Shown: one piece after another, positions 27,830 through 36,873 of the stretch
Layout: each line of letters begins with the position of its first letter
How positions within the stretch are numbered: the first letter of the stretch is position 1
NCBI RefSeq assembly: GCF_023617245.1
Contig: NZ_CP067396.1
Coordinates: 2,170,001-2,234,000, forward strand
DNA length: 64,000 bases
Direction: 5' to 3'
Source of the DNA: Lysobacter enzymogenes
Lineage (GTDB): Bacteria > Pseudomonadota > Gammaproteobacteria > Xanthomonadales > Xanthomonadaceae
The notes under the pieces: model-generated
What the model was told of the DNA's origin: nothing
What the model saw: the letters and a program-made list of their open reading frames with translations, nothing else
Databases searched by the model: none
Position numbers and translations under genes: made by a program

Positions 27830-27970
27830 TCGTCATTCCCGCGAACGCGGGAGTCCAGGGCTTCATCGCGACGATGTCGCAAATCCGCCCGCGCGGTCGT
27901 CGCACGAACCTGCGGCGTTCTCGCTCGAAACGCCCTGGATTCCCGCGTTCGCGGGAACGACGGGCTGGGA
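27830..27970. repeat. Inverted pair of 'CATTCCCGCGAACGCGGGA' REP units
   Basis: GTCATTCCCGCGAACGCGGG followed by AGTCCAGGG at 27830-27860, and its inverted counterpart CGCCCTGGATTCCCGCGTTC at 27931-27970. Both flank about 70 bases of unrelated sequence. They occupy the 480-base gap between the OmpA lipoprotein and the protease; no gene is visible there. Confidence 0.75.
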
Positions 27971-27982
27971 GCGGCGCAAACA

Positions 27983-28010
27983 CGAAGGGCCCGGCGCGCC
28001 GGGCCCTTCG
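27983..28010 (-). terminator. Hairpin terminator of the protease gene
   Basis: CGAAGGGCCCGGCGCGCCGG with its complement forms a near-perfect stem 28 bases after the protease stop; the tail TGTTTG is T-poor. Confidence 0.6.
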
Positions 28011-28037
28011 CTTAGTGCCTGTGCCGCAGCGCGGCGA

Positions 28038-30131
<2,094 letters not shown>

Positions 30132-31200
30132 GACAAACTTCCTTGATCCTTCGTTGCGCATGATCCCCTTCGCATCCCCTGTCGAGCGTCGGGCCTTGGT
30201 CCGCGCAGGCGCCGTGCCGGGCGCCGTCGCGGGACTTGCTGGGCGAGCGCGCGCGGCGCGGGGCCGGCGTGCTGCGGTGTGCGGCGCGCGCAGCGGCGCG
30301 TCTCCATGCGCCGCGGGCGGCGTGGACAGCGCGAATGCGTGCGTGCGGGTGCGCGGCGACGGACCGCCGCGCGGATTGCCGATGTACGTGCCGTTACTTT
30401 GGCGGGACAGCGAACAGACGACTGCAAGCCCATGCAGGAAGTCCCCGATGACGCGACTGCACCATGCTGGCGCGCGTGCGTCGCACGCGCTGCGCAAGGA
30501 CGGTGCCGTTCCATGTCGCGCGACCCCCTGCAAGTCGCTTGCGTCCGAAGCTAATTGAGCGCGACGGTGGCATGCAAGTGTCATCGAAGCGGTGTACGGC
30601 GGATGAATGCGACTGAGCGCACATCCATGCGCAGTGAGTTTTTTTGCCGCGATTTCGGCGCTATTCGTACGGGCCTGGATTTGCAGGCGTTTTCGCGCGT
30701 GGACGTGTCGACGGTGTTGCGCGCGTGGATTTTTTGCGCGAAAAAATTTCTTCCGGAACTGTGAACTTCGTCGATGCGCTTTCTGATGTGCGGCGGTGCA
30801 TTTTCTTGAGCGCTTGCACGCTTCTTGTCCGCGCATGCGACTGCGTGCGACCGCGATGGAGGTGCGCGCGCGAATTTTGTTTCCGCTGCCGAATCGGCTT
30901 TGGCGCATCGGCCAAAGACGCGAAGGCAAGGGGGTACTGCGGTTCGATACGGTCACGTTTCGAGGTGCCGGGTGGCCCGGGTCTGGCCGGCTCGCGTAGG
31001 CCGGGGCGAGAGCCCGGGGCGCGGCCGGATTCGGCGCCCGTGGGGCCGGGACGGCCGCTGCGTCGCATTCAGGCGCCGCTGCGGATGCCCTGTTCTTAGC
31101 GAGGCGGCGGCCGATCCCGATCGAAATTATCTAAGCTATTGATTTTAAATGGATGTGATTGGGGCGGCCGGCCCGGGCCGAGTCAGCCGGACCCTCACAG
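30132..31200. other. 1.1-kb region without a recognisable gene
   Basis: Between the divergent protease and rplU genes. About 30600-30960 is visibly less GC-rich than its surroundings, with runs such as GAGTTTTTTTGCCGCG and a TTTTTTGCGCGAAAAAA near-palindrome at about 30730. Short open frames exist on both strands, but none has a ribosome site, plausible composition or recognisable domain. It may hold protease regulatory sequence or a small RNA; nothing can be assigned. Confidence 0.5.
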
Positions 31201-31229
31201 TTGCCGTAACTCGCTGAAGCGCCTAGAAT
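31201..31229 (+). promoter_or_regulatory. Sigma-70 promoter of rplU-rpmA
   Basis: TTGCCG, 17 bases, TAGAAT: a near-consensus housekeeping promoter 64 bases before the rplU ATG. Confidence 0.75.
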
Positions 31230-31292
31230 TCCGCTTCTGTCCGTCCATCCCTGGGCGGCGCAGGACCAAAATAACTACAGAGGAATCTGGTC

Positions 31293-31613
31293 ATGTACGC
31301 AGTTCTGGTCACCGGCGGTAAGCAATACCGCGTGATGCAAGGCGAGACGCTCCGCGTCGAGCTGCTGGACGTCGAAGCCGGCAGCGAAATCAAGTTCGAC
31401 ACCGTGCTGATGCTGGGCGACGGCGAAGGCATCAAGATCGGCGACGCGCTCAAGGGCGCCAGCGTCACCGCCACGGTCGTCGGCCACGGCCGCGCCGACA
31501 AGGTGCGCATCGTCAAGTTCCGCCGCCGCAAGCACCATCGCAAGCAGATGGGCCACCGTCAGCACTACACCGAAATCCAGATCACCGGCATCGCCGGTGG
31601 CGACAACAAGTAA
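31293..31613 (+). CDS. rplU: 50S ribosomal protein L21
   Basis: A 106-residue L21 protein, starting MYAVLVTGGKQYRVMQGETL and containing the conserved basic C-terminal stretch KFRRRKHHRKQMGHRQHYTE that contacts 23S rRNA. Length fits the family (about 103). GAGGAATC precedes the ATG. It is followed 12 bases later by rpmA, the universal arrangement. Confidence 0.98.
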   Translation: MYAVLVTGGKQYRVMQGETLRVELLDVEAGSEIKFDTVLMLGDGEGIKIGDALKGASVTATVVGHGRADKVRIVKFRRRKHHRKQMGHRQHYTEIQITGIAGGDNK

Positions 31614-31625
31614 GGAGCAGCAGCC

Positions 31626-31886
31626 ATGGCACACAAAAAGGGCGTAGGTTCCACCCGCAACGGCCGCGACTCCAACCCGAAGTACCTGGGCGTGAAGATC
31701 TATGGCGGCCAGGCCATCGAGGCCGGCAACATCATCGTGCGTCAGCGCGGCACCCAGTTCCACCCGGGCGCCAACGTCGGCCTCGGCCGCGACCACACCC
31801 TGTTCGCGCTGGTCGACGGCAAGGTCGAGTTCTCGACCAAGGGCCCGAAGAGCCGCCGCACCGTCAGCGTCGTCGTCGCCGAGTAA
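31626..31886 (+). CDS. rpmA: 50S ribosomal protein L27
   Basis: An 86-residue L27 starting MAHKKGVGSTRNGRDSNPKY, the flexible N-terminal arm that reaches the peptidyl-transferase centre. The N-terminus has no cleavable extension of the Firmicutes kind. AAGGAGCAGC is the ribosome site. A strong terminator follows, so obgE is probably transcribed partly by read-through or from its own promoter. Confidence 0.98.
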   Translation: MAHKKGVGSTRNGRDSNPKYLGVKIYGGQAIEAGNIIVRQRGTQFHPGANVGLGRDHTLFALVDGKVEFSTKGPKSRRTVSVVVAE

Positions 31887-31907
31887 TCGCGCCGCGACGT
31901 TGCCGCG

Positions 31908-31936
31908 AGGAGCCCCGCTTCGGCGGGGTTTTTCGT
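31908..31936 (+). terminator. Intrinsic terminator after rpmA
   Basis: AGCCCCGCTTCGGCGGGGTT then TTTCG: GC stem, TTCG loop and T-run. Confidence 0.9.
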
Positions 31937-32106
31937 TTGGGGCTCGACGCCCGGAGCCTCGGGCATCGGGAGTCGCCGCGGCGTTTCTCCCTCCGTCCCG
32001 ATGGTTCGCCTTCCGCCCCGACGGACATGCATCGGCGCCGCGCGGCGTTAGACTCGCGCGTGACGCATCGACGATTTTCCAACTCCATTCTCTATTCCCG
32101 GCCCCG

Positions 32107-33174
32107 ATGAAACTCGTAGACGAAGCTGAAATCCAGGTCATCGCCGGCAACGGCGGCAACGGCTGCGTCGGCTTCCGTCGCGAGAAGTTCATCCCGCTCG
32201 GCGGGCCGGACGGCGGCGACGGCGGCGACGGCGGCAGCGTGTACCTGCTGGCCGACGAAAACCTCAATACCCTGGTCGATTTCCGCCACCAGAAGCAGTT
32301 CCGCGCCAAGCGCGGCGAGAACGGCATGGGCCGGCAGATGTACGGCAAGGGCGGCGAAGACCTGATCATCGTCGTGCCGGTCGGTACGGTGGTGACCAAT
32401 GTCGAGACCGACGAGGTCATCGGCGACCTGACCGCCCACGGCGACCGCCTGCTGGTCGCGCGCGGCGGCAAGGGCGGGCTGGGCAACATGCATTTCAAGA
32501 GCTCGATCAACCGCACGCCGCGCAAGGCGCTGCCGGGCCTGCCGGGCGAGGAGCGCATGCTCAAGATGGAGTTGAAGCTGCTGGCCGACGTCGGCCTGCT
32601 GGGCTTCCCCAACGCCGGCAAGAGCACGCTGATCCGCGCGGTCTCGGCGGCGACGCCGAAGGTCGCGGACTATCCGTTCACCACGCTGTATCCCAACCTC
32701 GGCGTGGTCAGCGTCGAGGCGCACCGCAGCTTCGTCATCGCCGACATCCCGGGCCTGATCGAAGGCGCGGCCGACGGCGCCGGCCTGGGCGCGCAGTTCC
32801 TGCGCCATCTGCAGCGCACCCGCCTGCTGCTGCACCTGGTGGACATCGCGCCGATGGAGGGCGGGGTAGAAGGCCTGAGCCCGGCCGAGCAGGTGCGCGC
32901 GATCGAGAACGAGCTGCGCAAGCACGATCCCGAATTGCTCGACAAGCCGCGCTGGCTGGTGTTCAACAAGTCCGACCTGCTGCTGGACGAGGAGCGCGAC
33001 GGGATCGTGCGCGCGACGCTGGCCGAGCTGGGCTGGGCCGACCGCTGGTACGTGGTCTCGGCGATCGGGCGCGAAGGCACCGCGCCGATCATGCGCGACG
33101 TGATGGCGTTCTTCGACCGCCAGCGCGAGGACGCGCTGGAGGCCGCCAGCGCCGCCGGCGGCCATGCGCCCTGA
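32107..33174 (+). CDS. obgE: GTPase ObgE/CgtA
   Basis: A 355-residue ribosome-assembly and stress GTPase. The N-terminal Obg fold has the glycine-rich stretch GNGGNGCVGFRREKFIPLGG, followed by GGDGGDGGS. The G domain begins at about residue 160 with P-loop GFPNAGKST, switch II DIPGLIEGA and NKSDL as the specificity motif. Length is close to the gamma-proteobacterial norm (about 340-390). It follows rplU-rpmA, its usual location. Confidence 0.97.
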   Translation: MKLVDEAEIQVIAGNGGNGCVGFRREKFIPLGGPDGGDGGDGGSVYLLADENLNTLVDFRHQKQFRAKRGENGMGRQMYGKGGEDLIIVVPVGTVVTNVETDEVIGDLTAHGDRLLVARGGKGGLGNMHFKSSINRTPRKALPGLPGEERMLKMELKLLADVGLLGFPNAGKSTLIRAVSAATPKVADYPFTTLYPNLGVVSVEAHRSFVIADIPGLIEGAADGAGLGAQFLRHLQRTRLLLHLVDIAPMEGGVEGLSPAEQVRAIENELRKHDPELLDKPRWLVFNKSDLLLDEERDGIVRATLAELGWADRWYVVSAIGREGTAPIMRDVMAFFDRQREDALEAASAAGGHAP

Positions 33175-33402
33175 GCCTCGGGCTCGGCATCCTCAAAACG
33201 TGAACCCGTCGCGGCGCAGTTGGCGCCGCGGCCCGGCCGTGCGCGCGAGCGGCGCGGCCGACTTCAATCCCGCTTCACCCGCCGCGCCGAAGATGCGCGG
33301 CATGTCCGCGTTGCGTCCTCTCGTCCTGGCCTCGCCGCGCCCGCGCGCGGCCGGGCAGTGCGTCCCTGCGCAGCGCCGGGACGGCGAAAAGCGCCAGGCA
33401 AA

Positions 33403-33430
33403 CAAAAACCCGGCCGAGGCCGGGTTTGTG
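33403..33430 (-). terminator. Intrinsic terminator of rpsT
   Basis: Minus strand AAACCCGGCCTCGGCCGGGT followed by TTTTG, 28 bases after the rpsT stop. The remaining gap back to obgE (33175-33402) holds no feature. Confidence 0.85.
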
Positions 33431-33457
33431 TTGGTCGCAGCCCGGGCGGGCGGCGGA

Positions 33458-33730
33458 TCAAGCGGCGGTCGCGAGCGCCTTGATGCGCGCCGACAGGCGG
33501 CTCTTGTGGCGGGCGGCCTTGTTCTTGTGGATCAGGCCACGGGCGCTGAAACGGTCGAGGATCGGCTGGGCGACGTCGAACGCGGACTTGGCACCGGCGG
33601 CGTCGTTCTCGCCGAGGGCCTTGAGCACCTTCTTGACGGCGGTACGCAGCATCGAACGCTGGCTGGCGTTGCGGGCGTTGCGCACGACAGTCTGCTTGGC
33701 GCGCTTCTTGGCGGACTTGATGTTTGCCAC
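33458..33730 (-). CDS. rpsT: 30S ribosomal protein S20
   Basis: A 90-residue basic helical protein, starting MANIKSAKKRAKQTVVRNAR and containing LRTAVKKVLKAL and GLIHKNKAARHKSRL, all conserved in S20. Transcribed divergently from murJ, as in many gamma-proteobacteria. Confidence 0.98.
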   Translation of the reverse strand: MANIKSAKKRAKQTVVRNARNASQRSMLRTAVKKVLKALGENDAAGAKSAFDVAQPILDRFSARGLIHKNKAARHKSRLSARIKALATAA

Positions 33731-33921
33731 GGTGAATTCCTGAAAATTAGGTTGAAAACGTTGATGAAACTAGACGAGAGACAAGACGCCGGACGACGGT
33801 CGGAACCGGGTCTTGCGCAGTCGCGGAAAATCAGACCCAAAAGTATGGGCGATTCAGGGGCTTGCGTCAACCCGCCCGGATCCGGACAAGGCCGGGCGGC
33901 GCAGAGCCGGGGAGGGCGGGC

Positions 33922-35550
33922 ATGAGCAAGGGCGGCCTGCTGCGTTCCTCGGTGGTGTTCAGCGCGATGACCTTCATCTCGCGCATCACCGGTCTCATCC
34001 GCGACCAAGTCTACGCCTGGCAGTTCGGCGCCAGCCCGGCCATGGACGCGTTCTTCGTCGCGTTCAGGATTCCGAACTTCATGCGCCGGCTCTCGGCCGA
34101 GGGTTCGTTCTCGATGGCCTTCGTGCCGGTGCTGGCCGAGTACAAGGAACAGCACGACCACGCCGCGGTCAAGGAACTGATCGACCGGGTCACCGGCACC
34201 CTGACGGCGGCGCTGGTGGTGCTGACCGCGGTGGTGGTGCTGGCCGCGCCCTGGGTCATGGGCGTGTTCGCGCCGGGCTTCGCCCCGGGCAGCGAGCAGT
34301 ACCGGCTGGCGACCCAGATGCTGCAGATCACCTTCCCGTACGCGTTGTTCATCTCGCTGGCCTCGCTGGTCGGCGGGGTGCTCAACAGCTACGAGAAGTT
34401 CGCCGTGCCGGCGCTGTCGCCGGTGCTGCTGAACATTTCGATGATCGCCGCGGCCGCCGCGGCCGCGCCGCTGATGCGGCCGTTCGGCGCCGAGCCGGTG
34501 CTGGCGCTGGCCTGGGGCGTGTTCTTCGCCGGTGTGCTGCAGTTGGTGTTCCAGCTGCCGGCGCTGGCCAAGCTGGGGTTGCTGCCGCGGCCGCGCTGGG
34601 GCTGGAAGCACTCGGGCGTGCGCAAGATCCTCAAGCTGATGGTGCCGACCCTGTTCGGCTCGTCGGTGGCCCAGCTCAACCTGCTGCTGAACACCGCGCT
34701 GGCCTCGTTCCTGATCGTCGGCAGTGTGAGCTGGCTATATCTCACCGACCGCCTGCTCGAGTTTCCGCTGGGCATGTTCGGCGTCGCCATCGGCACGGTG
34801 ATCCTGCCGCACCTGTCCAAGCGCCATGCGGCGACCGACAGCGAGGGCTATTCCAAGGCGCTGGATTGGGGATTCCGCCTGTGCCTGCTGATCGGCGTGC
34901 CGGCCTGCCTGGGCCTGGTGCTGTGCGCCGAGGCGCTGATCGCGGCGCTGTTCCAGTACGGCCGGCTGACCCCGCAGGACACCCGCATGATCCAGTTGAG
35001 CCTGATGGCGCAGTCGACCGCGGTGCCGGCGTTCTTGCTGGTGAAGGTGCTGGCGCCGGCGTTCTATTCGCGCCAGGACACCAAGACTCCAGTCAAATCG
35101 GCGGTGGTGTCGGTGGCGGTGAACCTGCTGTCGACGGTCGGCCTGCTGCTGGCGGCGGTGTACTTCAGCGACGCCGGCCGCGCCGCGCTGGCGCGCGGGG
35201 CGAGCCTGACCCAGGCGCTGGGCGAGGTGCCCGGCGCGCACGCCTGCCTGGCCCTGGCGATCGCCATCGCCGGCTGGACCAATGCGCTGCAGCTGGCCTG
35301 GTACCTGCGCCGGGCGCGGGTGTACCGGCGCCAGCCGGGTTGGGGCCGGTTCCTGCGCCAGATCGGCGTGGCCAGCGTCGGCCTGAGCGCCGTGGTGCTG
35401 TTCCTGCTGTGGCTGTGGCCGGGCTGGACCGGCTGGCCGTGGTGGGAGCGGGCGTGGAAGCTGGCGGTGGTGGTCGGCGCGGGCGGCGCGGCGTATGGCG
35501 CGCTGCTGTGGCTGCAGGGCATCCGGCCGCGGGATCTGCGCGGGCATTGA
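33922..35550 (+). CDS. murJ: Lipid II flippase MurJ
   Basis: A 542-residue polytopic inner-membrane protein with about 14 hydrophobic segments. The start MSKGGLLRSSVVFSAMTFIS, with SRITGLIRDQVYAWQFGASP and the conserved FRIPNFMRRLSAEGSFSMAF, identify it as MurJ (MviN). It flips the peptidoglycan precursor lipid II to the periplasm. The ATG at 33922 is preceded by GGGGAGGGCGGG. Its neighbours rpsT and ribF are standard. Confidence 0.96.
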   Translation: MSKGGLLRSSVVFSAMTFISRITGLIRDQVYAWQFGASPAMDAFFVAFRIPNFMRRLSAEGSFSMAFVPVLAEYKEQHDHAAVKELIDRVTGTLTAALVVLTAVVVLAAPWVMGVFAPGFAPGSEQYRLATQMLQITFPYALFISLASLVGGVLNSYEKFAVPALSPVLLNISMIAAAAAAAPLMRPFGAEPVLALAWGVFFAGVLQLVFQLPALAKLGLLPRPRWGWKHSGVRKILKLMVPTLFGSSVAQLNLLLNTALASFLIVGSVSWLYLTDRLLEFPLGMFGVAIGTVILPHLSKRHAATDSEGYSKALDWGFRLCLLIGVPACLGLVLCAEALIAALFQYGRLTPQDTRMIQLSLMAQSTAVPAFLLVKVLAPAFYSRQDTKTPVKSAVVSVAVNLLSTVGLLLAAVYFSDAGRAALARGASLTQALGEVPGAHACLALAIAIAGWTNALQLAWYLRRARVYRRQPGWGRFLRQIGVASVGLSAVVLFLLWLWPGWTGWPWWERAWKLAVVVGAGGAAYGALLWLQGIRPRDLRGH

Positions 35551-35576
35551 GGCTTCGGCCGATGGCCTTCGGGCTG

Positions 35577-35690
35577 TTGTGGGAGGGCCTTCAGGCCCGA
35601 TGCTCTCGTGCCCGATCGCCGTGGCTTGAGCGCGAGGCATCGGCCCCGGCGATCTGAACCAAAGGCATCGGGCCTGAAGGCCCTGCCACG
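35577..35690. repeat. GTGGGAGGGCCTTCAGGCC REPIN, partly diverged
   Basis: Left arm TGTGGGAGGGCCTTCAGGCC followed by CGATGCTCTCGTG, a longer degenerate centre, and right arm AAGGCATCGGGCCTGAAGGC followed by CCTGCCAC. Located between murJ and ribF. Confidence 0.8.
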
Positions 35691-35712
35691 CCAACCGCGG
35701 CGCCGGGTGCCA

Positions 35713-35739
35713 TTGAGAGCGGCGGCCGCCGGCTATACT
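35713..35739 (+). promoter_or_regulatory. Candidate promoter of ribF-ileS-lspA-ispH
   Basis: TTGAGA, 15 bases, TATACT, 62 bases before the ribF ATG. The -10 is good; the spacing is short. Confidence 0.5.
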
Positions 35740-35800
35740 TCTCTATTCATCCTTCAAGCCGTATCCCGGGCGATCCGGGTTCGTCCACGCCAGAATCCGA

Positions 35801-36814
35801 ATGAGCAGGCTGTTTCGAGACGTCGACCGCGGGACGCGATGCCCGCACGGCAGTGTGGTCTGCATCGGCGCCTTCGATGGCCTGCACCTGGGCCATCGCG
35901 CGCTGGTGCGCCACACGGTGGCGCGCGCGCGCGCCCTGGGCGTGCCGGCGGTGGCGCTGAGCTTCGAGCCGCTGCCGCGCGAGTTCTTCGCCCCGGCCGC
36001 GCCGCCGCCGCGGCTGTTGCTGCCGCGGGCCAAGGCCGAGGGCCTGCTGGCGCTGGACGCCGATCAGGTCGGCCTGCTGCGCTTCAACGGCGAGCTGAGC
36101 CGCTGGAGCGGCGAGGAATTCGTCCAGCGCGTGCTGGTCGAACAACTGGCCGCGCGCGAGGTCTGGGTCGGCCCGCAGTTCCGTTTCGGCAAGGCCCGCG
36201 GCGGCGACATCGCGCTGCTGCGGCGCATGGGCGAGGCGGCCGGCTTCGGCGCGCACGAGATCGAGCCGGTGCACCTGGACGGCGAGCGCGTGTCCAGCAC
36301 CCGCATCCGCGAGATCCTGCTGGCCGGCGATTTCGCCGCCGCCGCGCGCCTGCTCGGCCGGCCTTACGCGATCGGCGGCCACGTGGTACGCGGCCGCCAG
36401 CTCGGCCGCACCCTCGGCTTTCCCACCGCCAACCTGCGTTTCGGCGGCAAGACCCCGGCGTTGTCGGGCATCTACGCGACCTGGGTGCACGGCATCGGCG
36501 AGCGGCCGTGGCCGTCGGTGTCGAGCCTGGGCACGCGCCCGACCGTGGCCGGGGTGGAGCCGCTGCTGGAAGCGCATCTGTTCGATTTCGACGGCGACCT
36601 GTACGGTCGCAGGATCGAGGTCGAATTCGTCGCCCACCTGCGCGCCGAACTCAAGTTCCCCGACCTGGCCACGCTGACGCAGCAGATGCACCGCGATGCC
36701 GCGCAAGCGCGCCAGTCGCTGGCGCTGGACGCGCAGCGCCGCCAGTTGCATCCCGCCTTGCCGCCGGACCCGCTGCGCGCGTCCGGCGCCGACGCGGCCG
36801 AAACGACCGCCTGA
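35801..36814 (+). CDS. ribF: Bifunctional riboflavin kinase/FAD synthetase
   Basis: A 337-residue enzyme making FMN from riboflavin and FAD from FMN. The N-terminal nucleotidyltransferase domain has GAFDGLHLGHRALVRHTV and the SSTRIREILLAGD motif; the C-terminal kinase domain has GRPYAIGGHVVRGRQLGRTL followed by GFPTANLRF, including the PTAN motif. Length is slightly above the usual 310 because of a C-terminal tail. It heads the conserved ribF-ileS-lspA-ispH cluster. Confidence 0.96.
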   Translation: MSRLFRDVDRGTRCPHGSVVCIGAFDGLHLGHRALVRHTVARARALGVPAVALSFEPLPREFFAPAAPPPRLLLPRAKAEGLLALDADQVGLLRFNGELSRWSGEEFVQRVLVEQLAAREVWVGPQFRFGKARGGDIALLRRMGEAAGFGAHEIEPVHLDGERVSSTRIREILLAGDFAAAARLLGRPYAIGGHVVRGRQLGRTLGFPTANLRFGGKTPALSGIYATWVHGIGERPWPSVSSLGTRPTVAGVEPLLEAHLFDFDGDLYGRRIEVEFVAHLRAELKFPDLATLTQQMHRDAAQARQSLALDAQRRQLHPALPPDPLRASGADAAETTA

Positions 36815-36873
36815 CCCTCTAGCGCGAACCCTCAGCGCGACCCAATCCGCCGAAGACCCGTCCGAGACCCGCT

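Noticed and set aside
27208..27882. 224-codon minus-strand frame upstream of the OmpA lipoprotein
   Set aside because: It runs through a REP unit (DSRVRGND pattern) and then reads the lipoprotein gene out of frame.
30661..31068. 135-codon minus-strand frame in the gene-free region
   Set aside because: No domain, Arg/Pro/Thr-rich, no ribosome site, and crosses base-composition changes.
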